A stretch of DNA of 14,648 bases from CAZIKB01 sp964539665 (GCA_964539665.1 CAZIKB010000141.1:1-14648); one strand, 5' to 3'; positions 1 through 7,449 are shown, counted from the first letter of the stretch. Made by a program: numbers and translations. Notes: a model not told the origin generated them from the sequence alone.

Positions 1-1
1 C

Positions 2-1540
2 GACTGTCGTATTTTTCAAAATAAGACTGTTCCGGAAATAATCGAGAAGATTTTCTCGGATCTCGGATTCAGCGATTTTAAAAACGAGCTGAAGGGAAGT
101 TTTAAAAAGCGAGTTTTTTGTGTGCAATATCGCGAGACTGATTTCAATTTCGTCTCCCGTTTGATGGAGGAGGAGGGCATTTTTTATTTTTTCAAGCACG
201 AGAATGGCAAGCATACTTTGGTCTTGGGTAATTCAACCAATGTCCATATACCCTGTCCTGAACAGAAGCAGGCCCGCTATCATAGTGCAGGAGATGCTTT
301 TCTCGAGGAAGACACTGTAACAGGATTGGAGATGCAAAAAGAAGTTCGTCCTGGCAAGTACGCGCTGACTGATTATAATTTCGAGATGCCTAGTACCAGC
401 CTGGCAGCCAACGTAAGTGGCGACGGCGAGTACGAAATCTACGACTATCCCGGCGAATACAACCAAAAAGCCGATGGTGATTCCCTGGTCAGGATCCGTT
501 TGGAAGAAGAGGAAACGCCAATCCTAGTGGTTGGAGGTTCGAGCAATTGTCGCGCTTTCACCACTGGATTTACATTTGGTTTATTTGATCATTACCGAGA
601 CGATATGAATAGCTCGTATTTACTGATGTCGATCAGCCATTCTGCCAGTGAGACCAGTTACAGTCGCGGAGGATCGTCAGGTAATGGCCAACTGGCTTAC
701 TCCAATAGTTTCACCTGTATTCCGGGCAATGTTCCATTCCGTCCGGCGCGAATTACTCGAAAGCCAATCGTGCAAGGACCCCAAACGGCGGTGGTGGTGG
801 GACGTCCTGGCGAAGAAATTTTGGTGGATGAATACGGCCGAGTGAAGGTACAATTTCATTGGGACCGCGAGGGCAAGAAGGATCAAAACAGCTCCTGTTG
901 GATCAGAGTTTCTCAAAACTGGGCTGGAAAGAAGTGGGGTGGCATGTTCATCCCGCGCATCGGGCAGGAAGTTATCGTGGACTTTTTAGAAGGCGATCCC
1001 GACCAGCCGATTATTACCGGCCGCGTATACAACGCTGAACAGGTGGTGCCCTACGAACTCCCAAAAGAGCAGACGAAAAGTACCATTAAGTCAGACAGTT
1101 CCAAGGGCCACAGCGGCTTCAATGAATTGCGCTACGAGGATAAAAAAGGCGAAGAGCAGGTCTTTCTGCACGCACAAAAAGATATGGATCACCGGGTTTT
1201 GAACGATTCGCGCGAATGGATTGGCAACGATCGTCATCTTATTATAAAAGCCAACCAAAAAGAGCTGGTAGAAAAGGACAAACATTTGAAGGTGAAGGGT
1301 AACCGCAATGAGGAAGTCGATAAGGTAATATCTATCAAAGCTGGACAGAAAATAATCATTGAAGCCGGAACAGAGATTTCGTTAAAGGCATCTGGCAATT
1401 TCATCGACATTGGGCCGGCGGGGATTTACATTAATGGCAAAATGGTCTTCATCAACAGTGGTGGCAGCACGGGCAGCCCGACAGAACCTGAGGATCCTGA
1501 TGTTGCAGATGACGGGACTAAGACGGATAAATTGAATTAG
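2..1540 (+). CDS. vgrG: VgrG (TssI) spike protein of type VI secretion, 5' partial
   Basis: VgrG forms the trimeric spike at the tip of the T6SS inner tube and carries PAAR proteins and effectors into target cells. The frame is open from base 2, and upstream of the GTG at 122 it already reads as VgrG (FKKRVFCVQYRETDFNFVSR), so the gene continues past the left edge and 122 is not the start. The visible 512 residues hold the end of the gp27-like hub (to about base 700), the gp5-like OB-fold (about 780-1030, with VDEYGRVKVQFHWDREG and SQNWAGKKWGGMFIPRIGQE) and a C-terminal beta-helix (about 1270-1470, ending FINSGG). The tail after it is short and acidic, with no added effector domain, so cargo is probably loaded through PAAR or adaptor proteins. 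The sheath gene begins 35 bases after the stop, which suggests co-transcription. Identification is firm from family sequence. Confidence 0.95.
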   Translation, partial: DCRIFQNKTVPEIIEKIFSDLGFSDFKNELKGSFKKRVFCVQYRETDFNFVSRLMEEEGIFYFFKHENGKHTLVLGNSTNVHIPCPEQKQARYHSAGDAFLEEDTVTGLEMQKEVRPGKYALTDYNFEMPSTSLAANVSGDGEYEIYDYPGEYNQKADGDSLVRIRLEEEETPILVVGGSSNCRAFTTGFTFGLFDHYRDDMNSSYLLMSISHSASETSYSRGGSSGNGQLAYSNSFTCIPGNVPFRPARITRKPIVQGPQTAVVVGRPGEEILVDEYGRVKVQFHWDREGKKDQNSSCWIRVSQNWAGKKWGGMFIPRIGQEVIVDFLEGDPDQPIITGRVYNAEQVVPYELPKEQTKSTIKSDSSKGHSGFNELRYEDKKGEEQVFLHAQKDMDHRVLNDSREWIGNDRHLIIKANQKELVEKDKHLKVKGNRNEEVDKVISIKAGQKIIIEAGTEISLKASGNFIDIGPAGIYINGKMVFINSGGSTGSPTEPEDPDVADDGTKTDKLN

Positions 1541-1575
1541 TTTAGTAGTTCATAACATGGATGAAAACACATAAA

Positions 1576-3498
1576 ATGGATGAAAAAAACTACTCCAAAA
1601 AGAAACTGAACAGAGTGCGACCACCCCGCGCTCACATCACATACGATGTTGAAATGGAAGACGCCATAGGGCAACGGGAATTGCCTTTCGTAATCGGAGT
1701 TCTTAGTGACCTTTCGGGCCAACCAGATGAACCGATACCAGGATTACGTGATCGCAAGTTTCTTGAGATTGACCGGGACAATTTCAATGATGTATTAGCT
1801 GGAATGAAGCCACGACTCGCTTATCATGTAGACAACAAACTAGGCGGTGATGACACAAAATTAGCAGTGGAGCTTCGGTTTAACAGTCTGGATGATTTTC
1901 ATCCGGAAAAGATAGTGCAACAGATCGACCCATTACGTGAATTACTCCTGACACGTGATCTGCTTTATGATCTTTTGGCACCAACTAACCACGATTTTCC
2001 GTGGGGGACAGGTGAGGAGTTTGTAAATGTCCTGCAAGAAATCATACACAAAACAGAAACTGCAGAATCTTTGAAAATTGAACCGAGCACTCAACCGAAT
2101 AATGAAGATAATCTCCGGTATTCGAGAAGCATCATTGAATTCATTGTCAATGATCCAGCAACCAAAGAGAAAGTTGTTCACAAAATCATTCAAGTTATGA
2201 TTGATGAGTATATTGCCCGGATTCATGGGATCATCTCGTTACAATTGAATGAAATTATACACGCACCGGAATTTCAAAAACTTGAAGCCTCCTGGAGAGG
2301 ATTATATTACCTTGTAGCACAAAGCCAGACTGGTGAATCCTTAAAGATTCGGGTACTCAACACTTCGAGGAAAGATCTCCTGAAAGATATGGAAAAGGCG
2401 TCTGAATTTGACCAGAGTGCTTTGTTCAAAGAAGTCTACCAAGTAGAGTATGGTACATTCGCAGGGTATCCATATGCCGTACTCATCGGCGATTACGAGT
2501 TTGGTGAAAACACTCAAGACATTTCTTTATTGGGAAAAATTTCCACTGTTGCGGCTGCCGCCCATGCGCCGTTCATCTCAGCAGCGAGTTGCCAACTCTT
2601 TAACCTCGAAAGTTTTACAGATTTAGGTAAGCCACGCGATCTGACCAAAATCTTTGACAACCGCAGAGATTCAAAATATATAAAGTGGCGGTCGTTTCGA
2701 GAGTCTGAAGATTCTCGCTTTGTGGGCTTGACCATGCCGCATATTTTGATGCGGTTACCGTATGGCAAAGAAATGGCACCAGTCGAGCGTTTTGATTTCG
2801 AAGAAGATGTTACCGGCAAAGAGCACAGTAAATATTTGTGGGGCAATGCCGCCTATGCCTTCGGAGCGCGGTTGACTGCTGCTTTCGCCAAGTATGGTTG
2901 GTGTGCGGCTATTAGCGGTGTAGAAGGAGGTGGATTGGTGGAAGATCTACCAATCCATTGTTTCCAAACTGATGAAGGGGAAGTGGCACTGAAATGTCCG
3001 ACGGAGATTGCCATTACCGAGCCAAGAGAGAAAGAGTTATCCGATTTAGGATTTATTTCACTGAATCACTACAAAAATTCCAATTATGCGGCGTTTTTTT
3101 ACAGTCCATCAACAAAAAAGCCCGAAAAATATGATACTGCTGAGGCCAGGACCAATGCGAATCTTTCAGTCAGATTGCCATATATCCTGGCAATTTCGCG
3201 ATTTGCACATTATCTGAAATGGATGGTGCGCGACAAAGTAGGAAAATTTATGACACCGCAGAATTGTGAGGACTATCTCAATCGCTGGATTGCTAACTAT
3301 GTGCTACTGTCGGATGATGCCTCACAGGAGGCTAATGCTATAAGGCCCTTACGAGAAGCGGCAATCAAGGTGAAGGAAGACACGAGCAAGCCTGGTCTTT
3401 ACAAAGCCGTTGCTGATCTGAAACCGCACTACCAATTGGGCAAATTAACAGTTTCATTGCGCTTGGTCATCGAACTGCCTCAACCAGCACGAGGTTGA
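1576..3498 (+). CDS. Fused TssB-TssC contractile sheath protein, copy 1
   Basis: This encodes the contractile sheath of the T6SS, normally two proteins (TssB/VipA of about 165 aa and TssC/VipB of about 495 aa) that polymerise around the Hcp tube. Here both lie in one 640-aa chain. Residues about 8-150 are TssB-like (RPPRAHITYDVE, ELPFVIGVLSDLSGQ, IDRDNFNDVL, LAVELRFNSLDDFHPEKIV). Residues about 180-640 are TssC-like (LQLNEIIHAPEFQKLEASWR, GDYEFG, YLWGNAAYA, KCPTEIAITEPREKELSDLG) and finish with the usual C-terminal strand (TVSLRLVIELP). No stop or start separates the two parts. I chose ATG 1576 because the protein then begins MDEKNYSKKKL, matching copy 2. An in-frame ATG at 1561 would add five residues. 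No clear Shine-Dalgarno is seen. A single-chain sheath resembles phage tail sheaths; the functional consequence is inference. Confidence 0.93.
   Translation: MDEKNYSKKKLNRVRPPRAHITYDVEMEDAIGQRELPFVIGVLSDLSGQPDEPIPGLRDRKFLEIDRDNFNDVLAGMKPRLAYHVDNKLGGDDTKLAVELRFNSLDDFHPEKIVQQIDPLRELLLTRDLLYDLLAPTNHDFPWGTGEEFVNVLQEIIHKTETAESLKIEPSTQPNNEDNLRYSRSIIEFIVNDPATKEKVVHKIIQVMIDEYIARIHGIISLQLNEIIHAPEFQKLEASWRGLYYLVAQSQTGESLKIRVLNTSRKDLLKDMEKASEFDQSALFKEVYQVEYGTFAGYPYAVLIGDYEFGENTQDISLLGKISTVAAAAHAPFISAASCQLFNLESFTDLGKPRDLTKIFDNRRDSKYIKWRSFRESEDSRFVGLTMPHILMRLPYGKEMAPVERFDFEEDVTGKEHSKYLWGNAAYAFGARLTAAFAKYGWCAAISGVEGGGLVEDLPIHCFQTDEGEVALKCPTEIAITEPREKELSDLGFISLNHYKNSNYAAFFYSPSTKKPEKYDTAEARTNANLSVRLPYILAISRFAHYLKWMVRDKVGKFMTPQNCEDYLNRWIANYVLLSDDASQEANAIRPLREAAIKVKEDTSKPGLYKAVADLKPHYQLGKLTVSLRLVIELPQPARG
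2269..3063 (+). repeat. 795-bp direct repeat, unit 1, inside the copy 1 sheath gene
   Basis: Compared base by base, this segment is identical to 4484-5278 with no mismatch, a shift of 2215 bases. It covers codons 232-496 in both genes. Just outside, identity drops at once: CCG against TCT on the left and AAT against GTT on the right. The sharp edges and absence of silent differences point to gene conversion or a very recent homogenising event rather than selection alone. Confidence 0.97.
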
Positions 3499-3617
3499 AA
3501 ATTGCCCTATTTTGCACATAAACTATTTTTATTTTCAATTTATTGAGAGAAAATGAAGTTTTCTTCTGTTCCATCATGTAAATGACTTAAATAAATAATG
3601 TTGTTTTAATTATATTA

Positions 3618-3733
3618 AAAATGGGATAGTTATAGTGCGCGATAGCGGCGGTATGTTTACGAGATAAACGTGCGAGGACTATATGAATTACTGGATTTCT
3701 CATCAAACGACTGGCTGGCTGAATGACATTTAA
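3618..3733 (+). pseudogene. Decayed fragment of a third TssC 3' end
   Basis: The gap between the two sheath genes is not empty. From 3635 the frame reads VRDSGGMFTR, a stop at 3665, then TCEDYMNYWISHQT, and a second stop at 3731. This lines up with the TssC C-terminal segment of copy 1 (VRDKVGKFMTPQNCEDYLNRWIANY) and copy 2 (MRDKEEKFMARQHCEDFLNNWISQY). The bases before 3635 (about 3618-3634) resemble the preceding Lys-Trp codons with an indel. No start codon or complete domain remains. It is best explained as the remnant of a further sheath copy or of an unequal exchange. The rest of the 292-base gap is AT-rich and shows nothing clear beyond an 8-bp inverted repeat (3495-3502 with 3531-3538) around the copy 1 stop. 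Confidence 0.75.
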
Positions 3734-3790
3734 ACAGTGATTATAGTTTTTTTGCACAAACAATAAAATTTTAACTAATAATACTATAAA

Positions 3791-5662
3791 ATGGATGAAA
3801 AAAACGACTCCAAAAAGAAACTGACCAGTGTGCGACCACCCCGCGTTCACATCACATACGAGGTTGAAATTGAAGGCGCCATGGTGTTAAAGGAATTACC
3901 TTTCGTAATCGGCGTTCTAAGTGACCTGTCAGGCCAACCAGATGAAACTCTACCGAAACTCAGAAATCGCACTTTTGTAGAAATTGATCGGTATAATTTT
4001 GATCAGATTCTGATGGGCATGAAACCGCGTCTCGCCTATACTGTTGACAATAAACTTACTGATGATGATACCAAACTTGCAGTGGAGCTTCGGTTCAAGA
4101 ATCTGGATGATTTTCATCCGGAAAAGATAGTACTACAGATCGACCCATTACGCAGATTACTCCTGACACGAGATATGCTTTATGAGCTTTCAGTGCCAAC
4201 TAACCAGGACCTGCCGCGGGGAACAGGTGAAGAGTTTGTGAATATCCTGAAAGAAATCATACACAAAGCAGAAGCCGCAGTATCTTTGAAAATTGAACCG
4301 AGTATTCAACCGAATAATGAAGATGATCTTCGATATTCGAAAAACATGATTGAATACATTGGCAGTGATCCTGAAACCAGGGAGAAAGTCGTTCACAAAG
4401 TCATGCAAATAATGATTGATGAGTATATTGCCCGAATTGATGGGATCATCTCGTTACAATTGAATGAAATTTTACACGCATCTGAATTTCAAAAACTTGA
4501 AGCCTCCTGGAGAGGATTATATTACCTTGTAGCACAAAGCCAGACTGGTGAATCCTTAAAGATTCGGGTACTCAACACTTCGAGGAAAGATCTCCTGAAA
4601 GATATGGAAAAGGCGTCTGAATTTGACCAGAGTGCTTTGTTCAAAGAAGTCTACCAAGTAGAGTATGGTACATTCGCAGGGTATCCATATGCCGTACTCA
4701 TCGGCGATTACGAGTTTGGTGAAAACACTCAAGACATTTCTTTATTGGGAAAAATTTCCACTGTTGCGGCTGCCGCCCATGCGCCGTTCATCTCAGCAGC
4801 GAGTTGCCAACTCTTTAACCTCGAAAGTTTTACAGATTTAGGTAAGCCACGCGATCTGACCAAAATCTTTGACAACCGCAGAGATTCAAAATATATAAAG
4901 TGGCGGTCGTTTCGAGAGTCTGAAGATTCTCGCTTTGTGGGCTTGACCATGCCGCATATTTTGATGCGGTTACCGTATGGCAAAGAAATGGCACCAGTCG
5001 AGCGTTTTGATTTCGAAGAAGATGTTACCGGCAAAGAGCACAGTAAATATTTGTGGGGCAATGCCGCCTATGCCTTCGGAGCGCGGTTGACTGCTGCTTT
5101 CGCCAAGTATGGTTGGTGTGCGGCTATTAGCGGTGTAGAAGGAGGTGGATTGGTGGAAGATCTACCAATCCATTGTTTCCAAACTGATGAAGGGGAAGTG
5201 GCACTGAAATGTCCGACGGAGATTGCCATTACCGAGCCAAGAGAGAAAGAGTTATCCGATTTAGGATTTATTTCACTGGTTCACTGCAAAGGTACTGATT
5301 TAGCAGCGTTTTTTAACGCCCAATCCACCCACAAACCCAGGAAATATGACACGGATGAAGCTTATGCTAAAGCCAGACTTTCGACGCAATTACAATACAT
5401 TCTGGCAAACTCACGATTCGCACATTATCTGAAGGTGATGATGCGCGACAAAGAGGAAAAATTTATGGCACGGCAGCATTGTGAGGACTTTCTGAATAAC
5501 TGGATTTCTCAATACGTGCTATTAGATGTTGCTGCTACCCCGGAGAATAAAGCCAGATATCCGCTGCGAGAAGCAAGGATCGATGTTATTGAAGTTACGG
5601 GCAGGCCCGGCGTAAATAGGGCAGTGGCATTTCTCCAACCACAATTCCCCAAGTGGGATTGA
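3791..5662 (+). CDS. Fused TssB-TssC contractile sheath protein, copy 2, short C-terminus
   Basis: This is a second single-chain T6SS sheath protein, 623 aa, colinear with copy 1 up to residue about 620. The TssB-like part (residues 8-150) and the linker differ at scattered positions from copy 1. Residues 232-496 are encoded by DNA identical to copy 1. Residues 497-620 diverge again, and in places stay closer to the general TssC pattern (VHCKGTDLAAFF, RYPLREARIDV, RAVAFLQPQF). The protein then stops at PKWD, without the roughly 17 C-terminal residues that contain the strand TVSLRLV in copy 1. In solved T6SS sheaths this tail helps link neighbouring subunits, so the loss may alter assembly (inference). 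Start ATG 3791 gives MDEKNDSKKKL. No Shine-Dalgarno is evident. It could be a functional isoform or a copy on its way to decay. Confidence 0.92.
   Translation: MDEKNDSKKKLTSVRPPRVHITYEVEIEGAMVLKELPFVIGVLSDLSGQPDETLPKLRNRTFVEIDRYNFDQILMGMKPRLAYTVDNKLTDDDTKLAVELRFKNLDDFHPEKIVLQIDPLRRLLLTRDMLYELSVPTNQDLPRGTGEEFVNILKEIIHKAEAAVSLKIEPSIQPNNEDDLRYSKNMIEYIGSDPETREKVVHKVMQIMIDEYIARIDGIISLQLNEILHASEFQKLEASWRGLYYLVAQSQTGESLKIRVLNTSRKDLLKDMEKASEFDQSALFKEVYQVEYGTFAGYPYAVLIGDYEFGENTQDISLLGKISTVAAAAHAPFISAASCQLFNLESFTDLGKPRDLTKIFDNRRDSKYIKWRSFRESEDSRFVGLTMPHILMRLPYGKEMAPVERFDFEEDVTGKEHSKYLWGNAAYAFGARLTAAFAKYGWCAAISGVEGGGLVEDLPIHCFQTDEGEVALKCPTEIAITEPREKELSDLGFISLVHCKGTDLAAFFNAQSTHKPRKYDTDEAYAKARLSTQLQYILANSRFAHYLKVMMRDKEEKFMARQHCEDFLNNWISQYVLLDVAATPENKARYPLREARIDVIEVTGRPGVNRAVAFLQPQFPKWD
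4484..5278 (+). repeat. 795-bp direct repeat, unit 2, inside the copy 2 sheath gene
   Basis: This is the partner of 2269-3063, identical over all 795 bases by direct comparison. It encodes the TssC core from EFQKLEASWRG to LSDLGFISL. Because each flank of the pair is visibly diverged, the tract is younger than the gene duplication itself. Confidence 0.97.
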
Positions 5663-5672
5663 AATAGGCATG

Positions 5673-5737
5673 ATCTGTTATACAGATGATGGAGTGGGTG
5701 AAGAGTAAATAAATCTTGTTCTCATAAGGCCGAGAAC
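5673..5737 (+). terminator. Two stem-loops after the second sheath gene, possible terminator or RNA processing site
   Basis: A perfect 6-bp stem with a 3-base loop lies at 5673-5687 (ATCTGT / ACAGAT). A second perfect 6-bp stem with an 8-base loop lies at 5718-5737 (GTTCTC / GAGAAC). The second is followed, after a short gap, by a T-run at 5746-5750. They sit in the 152-base space that separates the sheath genes from the effector cassette. Stems are short and the T-run is not adjacent, so termination is only a possibility. Confidence 0.3.
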
Positions 5738-5814
5738 TTGAACTATTTTTGTTAACCATGAATTCGAAAATCAATACATAGATCAACTCCATTTTAAAGA
5801 AAAAGGGACGTAAC

Positions 5815-6576
5815 ATGGTGGATAAATATCAGAAAATATTTTCGAGTGTAGCGGCCTCAATGGGGGTGTATATTCTTGTTAGAAAAATTAGAGATGATAA
5901 GATTGACAGAATAATAGAAGAATATGTTGGAAAAGCGAATTATATTCCCAAACCGATGGAATTAAAAGTTAAAACGGCAGATCGGGATGGCTATTTCCCA
6001 CAAAAACACAAGGCCCTTATTGTAGATCCGGATGAATACCCTGAATCATTCGATAAATATAAGATAAAAACAGCTAAGGAAGAATGGAAAAAATTTCAAC
6101 GAAATCCAAAACAAAAAATTGAAGAGAATGCATCTACTGGCCATCTTGGCTGCCTCAAAGATAATGGCAAATATGTATATACCGACTTTGATCTATATGA
6201 TATTGTTGTTCCGGAAAGAACCTCAGAAAATGTTAGATTCAAAACTATGAGACCTGGTGAATATATTGGTGAAGGATACTATTACTATTGGGTAAAATTT
6301 TTTATAAATCAAAGATTTGGAGCAGAGGTGATTAATCATGGCCCACAAATGCAATATGACTTGGATACTGGCGATAAGATCGATATGTTTTACCCTTTCC
6401 ACCATATAGCATTTCGTCCTCGTACATTAACATCCAGTCAAGTGCTACGAAGGTATAACCAACTATTTAAGAGACCAGCTTTTATAAGAGATGATAGAGA
6501 TGATAAAGGCCAAATTATAATTAATACAAAAAAAGAATTGGAAGCATTAGGGGTAAAATATCTATTTAAACGCTAA
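5815..6576 (+). CDS. Candidate ExoY/edema-factor-type nucleotidyl cyclase toxin, probable T6SS effector
   Basis: This 253-aa protein carries, in order, motifs of class II adenylate/nucleotidyl cyclase toxins (edema factor, CyaA, ExoY), which make cAMP or related cyclic nucleotides inside host cells. YILVRKI (R23) matches the edema factor segment with its phosphate-binding Arg. K46 and K53 lie seven apart in KPMELKVKTAD, like K346/K353 of edema factor and K81/K88 of ExoY. YTDFDLYD (D124, D126) matches the metal-binding Asp pair, and EVINHGPQMQ (H175) matches the VVNHG motif. The Lys-to-Asp (71) and Asp-to-His (49) spacings are much shorter than in known members, so the fold is compact, and the Asn soon after the His appears to be Tyr/Asp. 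There is no signal peptide, membrane segment or delivery domain. AAGGGA at 5803-5808 supports ATG 5815. G+C is about one third in the first 360 bases against about half in vgrG, suggesting transfer. Role as effector rests on location; activity is unproven. Confidence 0.6.
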   Translation: MVDKYQKIFSSVAASMGVYILVRKIRDDKIDRIIEEYVGKANYIPKPMELKVKTADRDGYFPQKHKALIVDPDEYPESFDKYKIKTAKEEWKKFQRNPKQKIEENASTGHLGCLKDNGKYVYTDFDLYDIVVPERTSENVRFKTMRPGEYIGEGYYYYWVKFFINQRFGAEVINHGPQMQYDLDTGDKIDMFYPFHHIAFRPRTLTSSQVLRRYNQLFKRPAFIRDDRDDKGQIIINTKKELEALGVKYLFKR

Positions 6577-6607
6577 TTTTTCACGTTTTTAAGATAACAA
6601 TAGTTAT

Positions 6608-7081
6608 ATGAAAAACTTATCCACAGATTATTTTCGACTGAAGCTCCCCGAGCGCTGGGAGGATAATGCGACTCTTATCATCTCCAGCTCTTTGACTCAA
6701 CATCAACAACTTCAGGTTAGCCTGAACATTATTTCTGTGTCAGAAGAAACGTCGGCTGAAGACTTTGCCAAGCAGCAAGCTAAAGCGTTTTCTGAAGAAA
6801 ATACTATTGTTAAGTTGCTTTCGACTGCCCTTTTCGCCACTACCAACGGGGAAGGACACGAAATTCATTCACTCTGGGAAAACGAAAAAGGAAGCTCATA
6901 CCACCAATGGCAATTAGTTGTTGTAAATGGGCAGCGTGCCTTTGTCTTATTGGCTTCTTTACCTGAAGAGGATTTTAACAAAGCCAAGCCAGAGATCGAA
7001 GAAATATTTCGATCATTTCAATTGTTGGATCCTTCCGCTTCAGATACACCCGTAATTGGCACAGATGAGTGGGGAAGTTAA
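6608..7081 (+). CDS. DcrB/EagR-like (DUF1795) protein, probable T6SS effector chaperone
   Basis: The 157-aa cytosolic protein has the layout of the DUF1795/DcrB-like family: an N-terminal FRLKLPERWED segment (residues 9-19), alternating strands, the middle QWQLVVVNGQRAFVLLASLP (about 100-119) and a last helix ending in EIFRSFQLL. T6SS members of this family, called EagR, bind and stabilise effectors before loading, usually through hydrophobic N-terminal helices near a PAAR domain. Here the gene sits 31 bases after the putative cyclase toxin and 47 bases before the PAAR gene, so it probably belongs to the same cassette. Neither neighbour has obvious transmembrane helices, so the client is uncertain. 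Start ATG 6608 has no clear Shine-Dalgarno. The family assignment is from pattern and moderately sure; the chaperone role is inferred from context. Confidence 0.68.
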   Translation: MKNLSTDYFRLKLPERWEDNATLIISSSLTQHQQLQVSLNIISVSEETSAEDFAKQQAKAFSEENTIVKLLSTALFATTNGEGHEIHSLWENEKGSSYHQWQLVVVNGQRAFVLLASLPEEDFNKAKPEIEEIFRSFQLLDPSASDTPVIGTDEWGS

Positions 7082-7128
7082 ATTAGCATCTGAATTTGCA
7101 CTACGGACAAATTAAGGAGAATTGAACT

Positions 7129-7449
7129 ATGCCACCACAAGGGCGTTTAGGAGATAAGTCACAAGTACCCGTTGATGCACATGGCTGTCCTGCTTGTCCA
7201 CATTCGGCGATTGGTCCAGCGATCTCTGGTTCGCCAGACACGCACGTAAACTTTCGTCTGGCTTTGCGGGTTGGGGATAATGGTATACACGCAGCGTGCT
7301 GTGGGCCAAATACCTGGGTGGCTGTACAAGGAAGCGCTACGGTTTTAATAAATAACAAACCAGCACATCGGTTGAGTGATATGGATATACATTGTGGTGG
7401 TATCGGGAAAATGGTTGAAGGAAGTCCAGATGTCATTGTAGGAGGATGA
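7129..7449 (+). CDS. PAAR-domain spike tip protein
   Basis: PAAR proteins cap the VgrG spike with a sharp cone stabilised by a bound metal ion and help attach effectors. This 106-aa protein is a single PAAR-like domain from end to end. It has the N-terminal RLGD, repeated Gly-Ser-Pro turns (GSPDTHVNF, GSPDVIVGG), LINNKPAHRLSD and DIHCGGIG near the end. Candidate metal ligands are H18, H25, H54, H88 and C89. C20, C23, C57 and C58 add to a Cys/His-rich character. There is no N- or C-terminal extension, so it delivers no fused toxin. AAGGAG at 7114-7119 lies nine bases before the ATG, a strong ribosome site. It likely completes the spike with the upstream VgrG, and its position after the toxin and DUF1795 genes marks an effector cassette. 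Confidence 0.9.
   Translation: MPPQGRLGDKSQVPVDAHGCPACPHSAIGPAISGSPDTHVNFRLALRVGDNGIHAACCGPNTWVAVQGSATVLINNKPAHRLSDMDIHCGGIGKMVEGSPDVIVGG

Noticed and set aside
122..1540. GTG at 122 as the start of vgrG
   Set aside because: The frame upstream to base 2 continues the conserved VgrG sequence, so the gene is cut by the window edge rather than starting there.
2514..2846. Antisense 110-codon open frame inside sheath copy 1, with an identical twin at 4729-5061
   Set aside because: It is the complement of the identical TssC core; the duplication is explained by the 795-bp repeat and the sense strand is clearly coding.
5738..5760. Bacteroidetes-type promoter element (TATTTTTG at 5744) upstream of the putative toxin
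   Set aside because: The -7-like match has no well-spaced upstream element, and the phylum is not established.
7101..7436. Antisense 111-codon open frame across the PAAR gene
   Set aside because: It is a shadow of a well-supported PAAR gene with a strong ribosome site; the antisense product shows no family pattern.
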